Shown: in pieces, positions 42,572 to 50,545 of the stretch
Numbering within the stretch: position 1 is the first letter of the stretch
Layout: the number at the start of each line of letters is the position of its first letter
Source of the DNA: JBHENC01 sp046262295
GTDB lineage: Bacteria > Acidobacteriota > Blastocatellia > Pyrinomonadales > Pyrinomonadaceae
Assembly (NCBI GenBank): GCA_046262295.1
Contig: JBHENC010000003.1
Location: 372,001 to 436,000, forward strand
Direction of reading: 5' to 3'
DNA: 64,000 bases
Translations under genes and position numbers: made by a program
Notes under the pieces: model-generated
Told to the model about the DNA's origin: nothing
The model's input: only the letters and a program-made list of their open reading frames with translations
Database searches by the model: none

Positions 42572-44314
42572 CTACATATTTTTGTAGTCAGGCCCGCCGC
42601 CGCCTTCCGGCGTCACCCAATTAATAATTTGGTACGGGTCCATGATATCGCAGGTTTTGCAGTGAACGCAGTTTGAGAAATTGATCTGCAAACGCCGCTT
42701 GCCCGCCGCCGCATCGTCTACCATCTCGTAAACCGCCGCCGGACAAAAACGCTGGCACGGGTTGCCGTACTCTTCCGTGCAACGTGTCGCGCAGATGTTC
42801 GTGTCGAGCACGTGCAGGTGCGCCGGTTGGTCTTCATCGTGCCCGACTGCCGCGTGATATACGTCCGTCACTTTATTGAAAGTCGTCTTGCCGTCGAATT
42901 TCAATCCGTCATAACGCTGCGCGATATCATCGCCCCGATAATTGTAGTCGGAGAGTTTTCGCAGCGCGGTGTGTCCCGCTTCGGCGGTCGCGCGATCAAA
43001 GAGTCCCCATGATTTACCGCCGCTCACAAACTGCAATCCGGCGTTGACCATTCCCGGCCAGCGCCCGTGACGAAAGCCCGCGTGGAAATTTCTCACGGCG
43101 TTCAATTCCTTCATCACCCAACTATCTTTGACGAGTCGCTCGTAACGCGAAAGCTGCCGCGCGGAGAAATCTTTGGCGACGAGCGCCGCGTAGATCGCTT
43201 CGGCGGCGAGCATTCCGCTTTTAATCGCGGTGTGAATTCCTTTCAGGCGTTGCGAATTAAGAAAGCCCGCGCAGTCGCCCGTGAGCAGCACGCCGTCTGC
43301 ATAAATCTGCGGCATCGCGTGAACGCCACCGGCGGCAATCGCCTTTGCGCCGTAGCGTATCATCTTGCCGCCCTCTAAAAGCTTCGCAATGAACGGATGC
43401 GTCTTGAAGCGTTGAAACTCCGCGTGCGGATCGAGCAAAGGATCGCCGTAATCAAGCCCGGTCACGTAGCCGATGTTGAGTATGCGATTCTGCATTCCGT
43501 AGAGCCAGCCGCCGCCGTAGGTTTTCGCGTCGGATGGAAAGCCGAGCGTATGCGTCACGCGCCCCGCCGGATAACGATCATCCGGCAACTCCCACAGCTC
43601 TTTCACACCGAGGCTGTAAACCTGCGGCTCGCGCCCGTCGTTCAAGTTAAGCCGCTTAATAAGCTGTTTCGTGAGCGAGCCGCGCGGCCCTTCGCCGAGC
43701 ACCGTCACCTTCGCGCGTAAATCAACGCCGGGTTCAAAGTTCGGTTTCGGTTTCCCTTCCTTGTTGATTCCCTTATCGCCCGTGCGCACGCCGACCACCG
43801 CATCCCGCTCGTCGTAAAGCATCTCCGCGCCGGGAAATTCCGGGAAAATATTAACGCCCGCTTCTTCGCATTTTTCGCCGAGCCATGCGGCCAGACGATT
43901 AAGCGAGACGATGTAGTAATCGTGATTACGTAAAGGAGGCGGCGTGATCGGCGAACGAATCGCGCGCTTCTTCGTCAGATACAGAAAGGCATCCTCCGTC
44001 ACAGGAGATTCGATTGGCGCGCCTTCTTCCAGAAAATTCGGGATGAGTTCGCGTAACGCGCGCGGGTCTAAAACCGCGCCCGAGAGCATATGCGCGCCGA
44101 CGTATGCGCCTTTTTCGATAACGCCGATTTCGATGTCGCCGAGCGATTGTCCTTCGCGTTGCCCGTTTGCCACCGCTTCATTATGTTCTTTAACGAGCCG
44201 CGCCAGATGCAGCGCGCCGCTTAGATTTGCAGGCCCCGCGCCGACAAAAACCACATCCATCTCCAGAGTTTCTCGTTCCACGCTTTTACGCGCTCCCTTA
44301 TCGAAAGTATGCAC
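42572..44314 (-). CDS. Electron transfer flavoprotein-ubiquinone oxidoreductase
   Basis: ETF-QO passes electrons from acyl-CoA dehydrogenase-derived ETF to the quinone pool at the membrane. The FAD site is DVVFVGAGPANLSGALHLARL near the start, followed by IGVIEKGAYVGAHMLSGAVLDP. The quinone-binding region and GDCAGFLNSQRLKGIHTAIKSGMLAAEAI are typical. The C-terminal 4Fe-4S ligands are in CATRCTEEYGNPCQRFCP and NFSNCVHCKTCDIMDP. At 580 residues it matches the family. The start is the GTG at 44314; an ATG 18 codons on (before DVVFVG) is an alternative. ETF genes are not in the window. Confidence 0.95.
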   Translation of the reverse strand: MHTFDKGARKSVERETLEMDVVFVGAGPANLSGALHLARLVKEHNEAVANGQREGQSLGDIEIGVIEKGAYVGAHMLSGAVLDPRALRELIPNFLEEGAPIESPVTEDAFLYLTKKRAIRSPITPPPLRNHDYYIVSLNRLAAWLGEKCEEAGVNIFPEFPGAEMLYDERDAVVGVRTGDKGINKEGKPKPNFEPGVDLRAKVTVLGEGPRGSLTKQLIKRLNLNDGREPQVYSLGVKELWELPDDRYPAGRVTHTLGFPSDAKTYGGGWLYGMQNRILNIGYVTGLDYGDPLLDPHAEFQRFKTHPFIAKLLEGGKMIRYGAKAIAAGGVHAMPQIYADGVLLTGDCAGFLNSQRLKGIHTAIKSGMLAAEAIYAALVAKDFSARQLSRYERLVKDSWVMKELNAVRNFHAGFRHGRWPGMVNAGLQFVSGGKSWGLFDRATAEAGHTALRKLSDYNYRGDDIAQRYDGLKFDGKTTFNKVTDVYHAAVGHDEDQPAHLHVLDTNICATRCTEEYGNPCQRFCPAAVYEMVDDAAAGKRRLQINFSNCVHCKTCDIMDPYQIINWVTPEGGGGPDYKNM

Positions 44315-44488
44315 CGAACTTTTAGCTCTAATGGTTTCGGGTGCTCAAAAATGAATCACTATTCAGTGAGGCCGAGTATAGCAAAGAGCGTTGAGGCAAG
44401 TCGAAGACGAAAGAGGCAAAATCAGTTAATAAGCAGCAAAGCACGTCTTCAAGGCTTCGCACAAAAACGGGGTCTAAAGCACGAATAA

Positions 44489-44518
44489 AAAAGGCTGCTC
44501 TGAAAAGGGCAGCCTTTT
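44489..44518 (-). terminator. Intrinsic terminator after the matrixin gene
   Basis: AAAAGGCTGCTC pairs with GGGCAGCCTTTT (one G-T pair) around a short loop. On the minus strand the stem is followed by a run of six T. It lies 22 bp past the stop at 44541. Confidence 0.75.
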
Positions 44519-44540
44519 ACTCTAAACTTAACAGATTTAT

Positions 44541-45338
44541 CTACGGCGCTTTTTGCAGAAACACATCATAAGCCCAGCGTCCGAGATCACGATTATTCAC
44601 ACCATAGACTTTCGCTCTGTACCGAAAGCGATTGCCGTAGCGGTCAACTCTGCCGGATTCTTTGTAGTCAAGGGCAACGGATTCTACGCCCAACTCCGGC
44701 AACGTGTGCAACTCGTTTGATTCAGAGATACCGTTGTGATTTGTGTCCTGCCACAACCTCAAACTTGAGAAAATGGCATCGCGGCTGTCTATCATGCCAT
44801 CGCTGTTGCCACCGTTTGCGGCCTTGTCATACTCGACAAGCGCGAGAAAGCCGTTGCGGTGCAGCGATGCAGGTTGCGCTGTGATGTTGCCGAACAATTC
44901 CGTGCCGTCCTCTATCACTGCGTTATTATTGCGATCAAGCGCCAGCCACGCCTCATCGCTGTTGGCGGCGGTCCATGAGAGCCGGTGTTTGACGGCATCG
45001 CCGTCGAAGTCGAAATCCACGCCGTTGTGGGCGGAGGTGAAAGCGAAGCCGTCGCCTGCGATGTCAATGACGATAGGACTGAGTTGGCAGCACTGCGCTG
45101 ATGAGTCCGATGGCGCGCCGGAGTCCTGCGCGGTCAGATCATAAGAGCACGGTATCGGTGTGTTGCATTCGGTGCTGCCGGGAGCAGGTGTCGGCGCGGG
45201 GCAGGTAGTCCCTACGGGCAAGCTCGCTTGTTTATCTCTTACGACACAACTATCGCAGGTACTGGCACGTTTGGGCTGCGGCAGCTGGTACGGGCCACTG
45301 TAACCATTTACTAACTGTGCCTCAGCCTCACCCGAATC
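44541..45338 (-). pseudogene. C-terminal part of the matrixin gene, cut off by TAA
   Basis: This is in the same frame as the metalloprotease gene at 45339-45911 and is separated from it only by the TAA at 45339-45341; no other stop occurs from 45911 to 44541. The continued reading gives DSGEAEAQLVNGYSGPYQL, a Cys-containing linker, then IVIDIAGDGFAFTSAHNGVDFDFDGDA and AWLALDRNNNAVIEDGTELFG, a domain rich in Asp-containing calcium-type loops that I associate with secreted proteins. The TTG at 45221 can restart the frame but has no ribosome site. It is best read as the disabled end of one protein of 456 residues. A sequencing error or readthrough would restore it. Confidence 0.6.
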
Positions 45339-45911
45339 TTATGAAACTGTCCTTTCTACACTTTCAGCCCCATCACAACCGCCGGTTAGGTCTGCTAAAC
45401 CTAAAATATGGCCTAGCTCGTGGGAGGCAATAAAATCTTTACCATCACTGCTCCACGTAGGGAAAGTGTCGGAAAATTCAATCGCCCGATCAGCGTAATA
45501 GGGATCGGAATTAGCATCAGAATAGCCTATGCCTTTGCTCCTATGGACATCTTCGGAATTACTAACTGCAATTCTAATGTTTGGCGTTTGTGAAGATTGA
45601 GTAATACTTATCCCTGTTTTAGATGACCAGTCATTGGCAGCAGCAATTATCCTTGCCTTAAAGTCATCACGTGCTTGAGCATCCGGTATTAATGCTTCCA
45701 GACTAGCATTATCGAATCCGTAAGTAATGTTTCCGTTTCCTCTTAGGATGGTTGTTGAAGTTCTCCGTAAATTAGCACATTGGTAGTAACTTGTGCAATC
45801 TTGAGCAAATACTTGCAGCGGTGTTCCAAGTATCATCGACAAAACAAGAATCCAAAACTGCAGAACAACTACGTCAGACATACACAGTATGGCTTTAAGA
45901 TGGCGGGGCAT
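45339..45911 (-). CDS. Secreted matrixin-like metalloprotease (truncated by TAA)
   Basis: A 190-residue exported protein. A signal peptide ends near TPLQVFAQDC. The catalytic zinc motif HELGHILGLAD (HExxHxxGxxD) is complete, near residue 165, preceded by matrixin-like parts ITYGFDNASLEALIP, IIAAANDWSSKTGISITQS and GIGYSDANSD. The ATG at 45911 has AGGAG eight bases upstream. The frame stops with TAA and then continues open for 266 codons, so the gene was probably longer; the catalytic domain is nearly complete without the rest. It lies next to another exported-protein gene on the same strand. Confidence 0.78.
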   Translation of the reverse strand: MPRHLKAILCMSDVVVLQFWILVLSMILGTPLQVFAQDCTSYYQCANLRRTSTTILRGNGNITYGFDNASLEALIPDAQARDDFKARIIAAANDWSSKTGISITQSSQTPNIRIAVSNSEDVHRSKGIGYSDANSDPYYADRAIEFSDTFPTWSSDGKDFIASHELGHILGLADLTGGCDGAESVERTVS

Positions 45912-45958
45912 GAGTTTCTCTCCTATCTCGTATGGTGGGTTGAATTTTGCCCTGAGTA

Positions 45959-46663
45959 TTAGTGGCTGTCTTGTTTCAGCAACTCGTTGATGAAACTCTC
46001 TACATCAAGGCCAGCGTACTTATCCTGAATGATCTTTTCCGTCGAGAGAGGTTTGATTCGCCCAGTGCTTTCCACCAGATACATTCCCGATAGACCGCCT
46101 ATTACGCGATAGGCTTTGCCCTCGGAACCCCAGTTCATAAAGAAGATATAGTCATTACCCTCTTTCAATAGTTTGAAACTTCTCGCCTGGCTGACAAAAG
46201 ATACATGGTGGCCGTTTATCTCCACTTCACCTTCAGGCCGCTTCATCTTCAGAGGAGTGACAAGGGGCGCTGGAAGTGGAAGACCTAACTGCCGCGCAGC
46301 GTCGGAAGGTACATCTTTGATCACACGCTTAACCTCAATCGTGTACGTAGTATTTACCTCATTCCCCGTTACATCGAAAGAAGCTTCGGCTTTGGTAATA
46401 TGCCCGAGTATAACGGCGCTTGAATGTTTTAACAGAAGACTTAAATCGGTGATATCCGAATCGCCATGAATACTGCGCTCTACTGTAATATCATGCTCCT
46501 GCGCATATTCGCGCACTGTCTGTCGCTTTGGCGCTTTTGATTGATTCGACGGCTGTTGCGGACTTGTTTGTGCATGAACGTATGATACGACCCATGCTGT
46601 CGCAGAGATGAATGCTACAAGAAGTGTTAAAATCGTTAGTGGGCGTAGGATTCTCCTGTTCAT
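45959..46663 (-). CDS. Exported protein of unknown function
   Basis: A 234-residue protein with a signal peptide (ILRPLTILTLLVAFISATAWVVSYVHAQ) and a mature part that I do not recognise. Visible features are a run ITDLSLLLKHSSAVILGHITKAEASFDV, resembling beta-strands of a secreted domain with an often seen 'ADVVVLGRVT' start, then YTIEVKRVIKDV and NDYIFFMNWGSEGKAYRVIGG. The pattern of a helper domain around a transported or inhibited ligand cannot be confirmed. The ATG near 46663 has GGAG six bases upstream; the frame extends upstream to 46846 without support. It lies 47 bp upstream of the matrixin gene and may form a unit with it, perhaps regulating it. Confidence 0.65.
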   Translation of the reverse strand: MNRRILRPLTILTLLVAFISATAWVVSYVHAQTSPQQPSNQSKAPKRQTVREYAQEHDITVERSIHGDSDITDLSLLLKHSSAVILGHITKAEASFDVTGNEVNTTYTIEVKRVIKDVPSDAARQLGLPLPAPLVTPLKMKRPEGEVEINGHHVSFVSQARSFKLLKEGNDYIFFMNWGSEGKAYRVIGGLSGMYLVESTGRIKPLSTEKIIQDKYAGLDVESFINELLKQDSH

Positions 46664-46808
46664 AGTTTTCTCCAATTTGAAAAGTTGAGCAACGGATAAT
46701 GTTGACAGGAGTAAGACTCGTTGAGGAGTGAGACTCTTGTTAACAAAGAACAACGGTGAGCTGGCATAGTATGCCTGTAACCAAAGGCTGTCAAAGATTA
46801 TTGTTATG

Positions 46809-46827
46809 ATCAGGTAACTTACCTGAT
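46809..46827. promoter_or_regulatory. 19-bp palindromic site upstream of the exported-protein gene
   Basis: ATCAGGTAA C TTACCTGAT is a perfect inverted repeat with a single central base, a form typical of a dimeric repressor site. It is about 145 bp upstream of the exported-protein gene (minus strand). The remaining 46664-47213 gap shows no gene. Confidence 0.4.
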
Positions 46828-47213
46828 ATGGCAAGAAAACGTACATGAATTGTCAATTACCTGTTTCCCGACAAAGTGGGACAGGAAATGCGGCAGGATT
46901 TCACCGGCTCTTTTTACATGACACTGAATTGAAGGTCTTGCCTACTGCGCTTTGAAGTCCGCATTGCTCTCCACCTTGTACATTGATTACATCAAGCCAC
47001 AAAGGTGTGACACACTACCTTGCTCGCTAATTCGCTGATCTGCGTCCTCTTTACTTCGCAACTGCTCTCCGAAACTTCGTCTTCGCCATCACGAAAGTCG
47101 TTTGGACATTCGAGCGTTTGTGACTTCTTGTGCAAAGCACGTCTTTGGCGTTAGGACTCGAAGGACACAGACGGTAGAATACGAAAAACAAAGTTCAAGA
47201 GGGAGAGACTTTC

Positions 47214-49304
47214 ATGGCAGACCGGCAGCAGCCCGTCCATACCAATCATTTAATCAACGAAACCAGCCCGTATCTTTTGCAGCACGCGCATAATCCTGTG
47301 GACTGGTATGCGTGGGGCGACGAAGCCTTGCAGCGCGCCCGCGACGAGAACAAACCGATACTACTCAGCATTGGCTATTCGGCCTGCCACTGGTGTCACG
47401 TGATGGAGCATGAATCTTTCGAGAACGAAGATATCGCGCGCCTTATGAACGAGCATTTCGTCAACATCAAGGTAGACCGCGAAGAACGCCCCGACCTCGA
47501 TCAGATTTACATGAACGCCGTGCAGATGATGACCAGACACGGCGGCTGGCCGATGACGGTCTTCTTGACGCCCGCCGGAGTTCCCTTCTACGGCGGCACG
47601 TATTTTCCGCCGACGGATCGCCACAGTATGCCCGGCTTTCCCCGCGTGCTGCTCGGCGTCTCGGAAGCCTACCGCACGCGCGGCGAAGAGGTCGCGCAAA
47701 CCGCCGCGTCACTGCTCGAAGAGTTGCGGCGGATGGATTCAATGTCGCCATCGGCGGCAGGCGAAGAGTTTTCTATCGAGGCGCTCGATGCGGCGGCGCA
47801 AGGCATCGCGCAGGCTTATGATAAACAGAACGGTGGCTTCGGCACAGCGCCGAAATTTCCCGCCGCGATGAACCTTGAATTTCTATTGCGCATACATCAC
47901 CGCACTAAGCAAACCGTTGCGCTCGAGATGGTCGAAGAGACCTGCCGCAAAATGGCCGAAGGCGGAATGTACGATCAGCTCGGCGGCGGCTTTCATCGTT
48001 ATTCGACGGATGCCGCGTGGCTCGTCCCGCACTTCGAGAAGATGCTTTACGACAACGCGCTGCTCTCGCGCCTTTACCTGCACGTTTATCAGGCAACCGG
48101 AAATGCTTTTTATCGCCGCATCGCGGAGGAGACGCTGGATTATGTGGCGCGCGAGATGACGGATAAAGACGGCGGCTTTTATTCGACGCAGGACGCGGAT
48201 TCCGAAGGCCACGAAGGAAAGTTTTTCGTCTGGATGCCGCGCGAGATTGAAGAGATTATCGGCGCGGAAGACGCTAAACTTTTCTGCTCTTACTACGATG
48301 TCACCGAAGAAGGAAATTTCGAGGGCGAGAATATTCTGCACGTCTCGCGGCCTTTGGAAGATGTCGCACGCGAACAAAATGTCTCAATCGAGCGTTTGAA
48401 CGAGGCGCTTGAACGCGGGCGAAGCAAGTTGTTTGCGGCGCGTGAACGGCGCATCAAGCCCGCGCGCGATGAAAAGATTTTGACGGCATGGAATGGTTTG
48501 ATGCTCGCAAGCTTTGCGGAAGCGGCGGCGATTCTCGAACGCGCGGACTACTTGGAAATCGCGCGCCGCAATGCGGAATTTGTGCTCGGCAATCTGCGGC
48601 GCGACAGCTTACTGCTACGCACCTGCAAAGACGGGCAGGCCAAGCTGAATGCCTACCTTGACGATTACGCTTTCTACGCCGACGGTCTGCTCGCGCTTTA
48701 TGAAACGGCGGGCGAGTTGCGTTTTCTGGAAGAAGCGCAAACGCTCGTCGAAGTAATGCTGCGGGAATTCTGGGACGAGGCGAACGGCGGTTTTTTCTAC
48801 ACGGGCGCAAGCCATGAAGCTTTGATCGTTCGCTCGAAAGATTATTTCGATAACGCCACGCCCTCGGGCAATAACGTCGCCGCAGATGTTTTGTTGCGCC
48901 TTGCCGTGCTTACGGGAAATCAGTTGCATCAAGAGCGCGCGGCAACCGTCTTGCGCATTTTGCGCGAACCGATTACACGCTATCCTTCCGCGTTTGGCCG
49001 CGCGCTTTCGGCGCTCGATTTTTATCTTTCATCCCCCATAGAGATCGTCGTCATCGGCGAGGTAGAAGCGCCGGACACGCAGGCGCTTGTACGCGAAATA
49101 TGGAAACGATATTTGCCGAACAAAGTCGTCGCGCAGTCAACTAAGAATGATGAGCGCGCCGCCCAAGCCGTGCCGCTATTGCGCGAGCGGCGCATGATTA
49201 ACGGGCGCGCGACGGCTTACGTCTGCGAAGATTATAGCTGCCGTAATCCTGTGACAGAAGCATCCGATTTTATGAAGCAACTCGCCGACAGTAACGCGAT
49301 GTGA
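47214..49304 (+). CDS. Thioredoxin-domain/DUF255 protein (YyaL-like)
   Basis: A 696-residue protein of the DUF255/SSP411 family, found from bacteria to man (spermatogenesis-associated protein 20). The N-terminal thioredoxin-like domain has NHLINETSPYLLQHAHNPVDW, the CxxC motif in SIGYSACHWCHVMEHESF, and VDREERPDLDQIY and GGWPMTVFLTPAG. The rest is an (alpha/alpha)6 barrel similar to N-acylglucosamine 2-epimerase. Its cellular role is not established. GAGGGAGAG lies about ten bases before the ATG at 47214. It converges on the RNase D gene with 18 bp between stops. Confidence 0.93.
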   Translation: MADRQQPVHTNHLINETSPYLLQHAHNPVDWYAWGDEALQRARDENKPILLSIGYSACHWCHVMEHESFENEDIARLMNEHFVNIKVDREERPDLDQIYMNAVQMMTRHGGWPMTVFLTPAGVPFYGGTYFPPTDRHSMPGFPRVLLGVSEAYRTRGEEVAQTAASLLEELRRMDSMSPSAAGEEFSIEALDAAAQGIAQAYDKQNGGFGTAPKFPAAMNLEFLLRIHHRTKQTVALEMVEETCRKMAEGGMYDQLGGGFHRYSTDAAWLVPHFEKMLYDNALLSRLYLHVYQATGNAFYRRIAEETLDYVAREMTDKDGGFYSTQDADSEGHEGKFFVWMPREIEEIIGAEDAKLFCSYYDVTEEGNFEGENILHVSRPLEDVAREQNVSIERLNEALERGRSKLFAARERRIKPARDEKILTAWNGLMLASFAEAAAILERADYLEIARRNAEFVLGNLRRDSLLLRTCKDGQAKLNAYLDDYAFYADGLLALYETAGELRFLEEAQTLVEVMLREFWDEANGGFFYTGASHEALIVRSKDYFDNATPSGNNVAADVLLRLAVLTGNQLHQERAATVLRILREPITRYPSAFGRALSALDFYLSSPIEIVVIGEVEAPDTQALVREIWKRYLPNKVVAQSTKNDERAAQAVPLLRERRMINGRATAYVCEDYSCRNPVTEASDFMKQLADSNAM

Positions 49305-49322
49305 GAGCGCGTGAAGATTTTT

Positions 49323-50228
49323 TCAGGGCGATTCTTTAAGATTAAGCGCCTGCCGCAATGCTGCGAGCAAGTCTTCACCGTAGCGGGCGATCTTCGACGC
49401 GCCGAGGCCGTGTATGGAACCCAGCGCGTCGAGGTTTTCCGGCTTATCAATTACCAGTTGTTCAAGCGTGCGATCCGGGCAGATCATGTACGCGGGCAGG
49501 CGCGCGTCGTTTGATTTCTCCAACCTCCATCTTTTTAACTGCGCGACGGCGCGTTGTTCTTCCGCAGTCAAGGCTCTGGGCGGCAACACGGGCGGACGTT
49601 TTTTTCGCGGCGTTCGCTCTGAAGTTATTTCCAGAGGCGCAAGCGTCGCTCGGCGCAGAGCTTCTTCAAGTTGGTTTTGCTGCGCGAGCAGTCGTTTGAG
49701 TTCCTCATAAACGCGAAGCGTGATGAAAGCGTCCATCGCGGCATAGGCGAGTTGCGCGCGTGTGAGCGGGCGACGCCGCCAGTTCGATTTCTGAAAACTT
49801 TTATCGAGCGCGATGCCGAATAGATGCGCAACGACATCTTGTAAGCTGTAAGAAGGCAGCCGCAAAGCCATGCGTGCCAGCCGCAGCGTATCCACAAAAC
49901 CGACAGGACTTAATCCGGCGCCCCGCAGTATGCCTTCATCGAAGCGCGCGTTGTGCGCGGCCATTGAAACGGCGGGCGATTCCACAAGCGCGCGCAACGA
50001 TTCGATTCCAGCGGTGGCTACATCAATGATTAAAACTTCGGGCTCATCCGGCGCAGCAATCTGCACGAGCGAGACGTGCGACTGATTTTGCACGGGGTTC
50101 CAGAAAGTTTCCGTATCAAGGCTGATGATTGCGGCGGATTGCGGCAGACGTTCAAGCGCGGCACGCGCTTCCATATCGTCTGAAAGGTAGCGAAAAGATG
50201 GCGTTTCGGCCGGTAAAGGAGTGTTCAC
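49323..50228 (-). CDS. rnd: Ribonuclease D-like 3'-5' exonuclease with HRDC domain
   Basis: A 301-residue DEDD exonuclease that trims tRNA and other RNA 3' ends. ExoI: IISLDTETFW (Asp-Glu); ExoII: AAHNARFDEGIL; ExoIII: LAYAAMDAFITLRVYEEL (Tyr..Asp). A C-terminal HRDC domain is present (RAVAQLKRWRLEKSNDARLPAYMICPDRTLEQLV). E. coli RNase D has two HRDC domains and 375 residues; this shorter form with one is common in other phyla. The ATG at 50228 begins MNTPLPAETPS. Its upstream gap of 317 bp is shared with the divergent c-di-GMP gene. Confidence 0.92.
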   Translation of the reverse strand: MNTPLPAETPSFRYLSDDMEARAALERLPQSAAIISLDTETFWNPVQNQSHVSLVQIAAPDEPEVLIIDVATAGIESLRALVESPAVSMAAHNARFDEGILRGAGLSPVGFVDTLRLARMALRLPSYSLQDVVAHLFGIALDKSFQKSNWRRRPLTRAQLAYAAMDAFITLRVYEELKRLLAQQNQLEEALRRATLAPLEITSERTPRKKRPPVLPPRALTAEEQRAVAQLKRWRLEKSNDARLPAYMICPDRTLEQLVIDKPENLDALGSIHGLGASKIARYGEDLLAALRQALNLKESP

Positions 50229-50327
50229 AAAAAGCGGAGTGTAGCACCGGATGGCGTGGAGATATACGTTTTTTTTGCGATTAACTGATGATCTGCCAAT
50301 TAATGAGCCGCTACGCTTGAAAAAAAC

Positions 50328-50356
50328 TTGACTCAGTACGTTGAAATGTTTATTGT
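50328..50356 (+). promoter_or_regulatory. Likely sigma-70 promoter of the c-di-GMP enzyme gene
   Basis: TTGACT (50328-50333) and TATTGT (50351-50356) are spaced by 17 bp. The predicted start site near 50363 falls on the repeat operator, leaving a leader of about 180 bases before the ATG. Confidence 0.5.
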
Positions 50357-50362
50357 ATCAAC

Positions 50363-50396
50363 AAGTGCTAAACCTGTTTGGCACTTGTTAGCACTT
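50363..50396. promoter_or_regulatory. AAGTGC repeat operator over the transcription start
   Basis: AAGTGC (50363-50368) is followed by two GCACTT copies (50381-50386 and 50391-50396) ten bases apart. Two alternative perfect 9-bp inverted repeats exist (AACAAGTGC/GCACTTGTT and AAGTGCTAA/TTAGCACTT). The layout suggests a repressor site; the half-sites look like CIRCE halves but in the opposite order. Confidence 0.45.
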
Positions 50397-50545
50397 CGGT
50401 TACGTGAATTCGTTGCTGCCGCTGGCAAAATGCTCCGGCGGTTCCCTTAATTAGCCTGCTTTTCGTCTCTTCTTAAAATTAACGGCAGCAAAAGCCTGCC
50501 TCTTCCGTACTCCATCTAAACTACTCAAAGGAAATTGCCGTCACC

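Noticed and set aside
45339..45341. Programmed recoding of the TAA in the matrixin gene
   Set aside because: TAA is not a known selenocysteine or pyrrolysine codon and no special structure was seen after it; a nonsense mutation is simpler.
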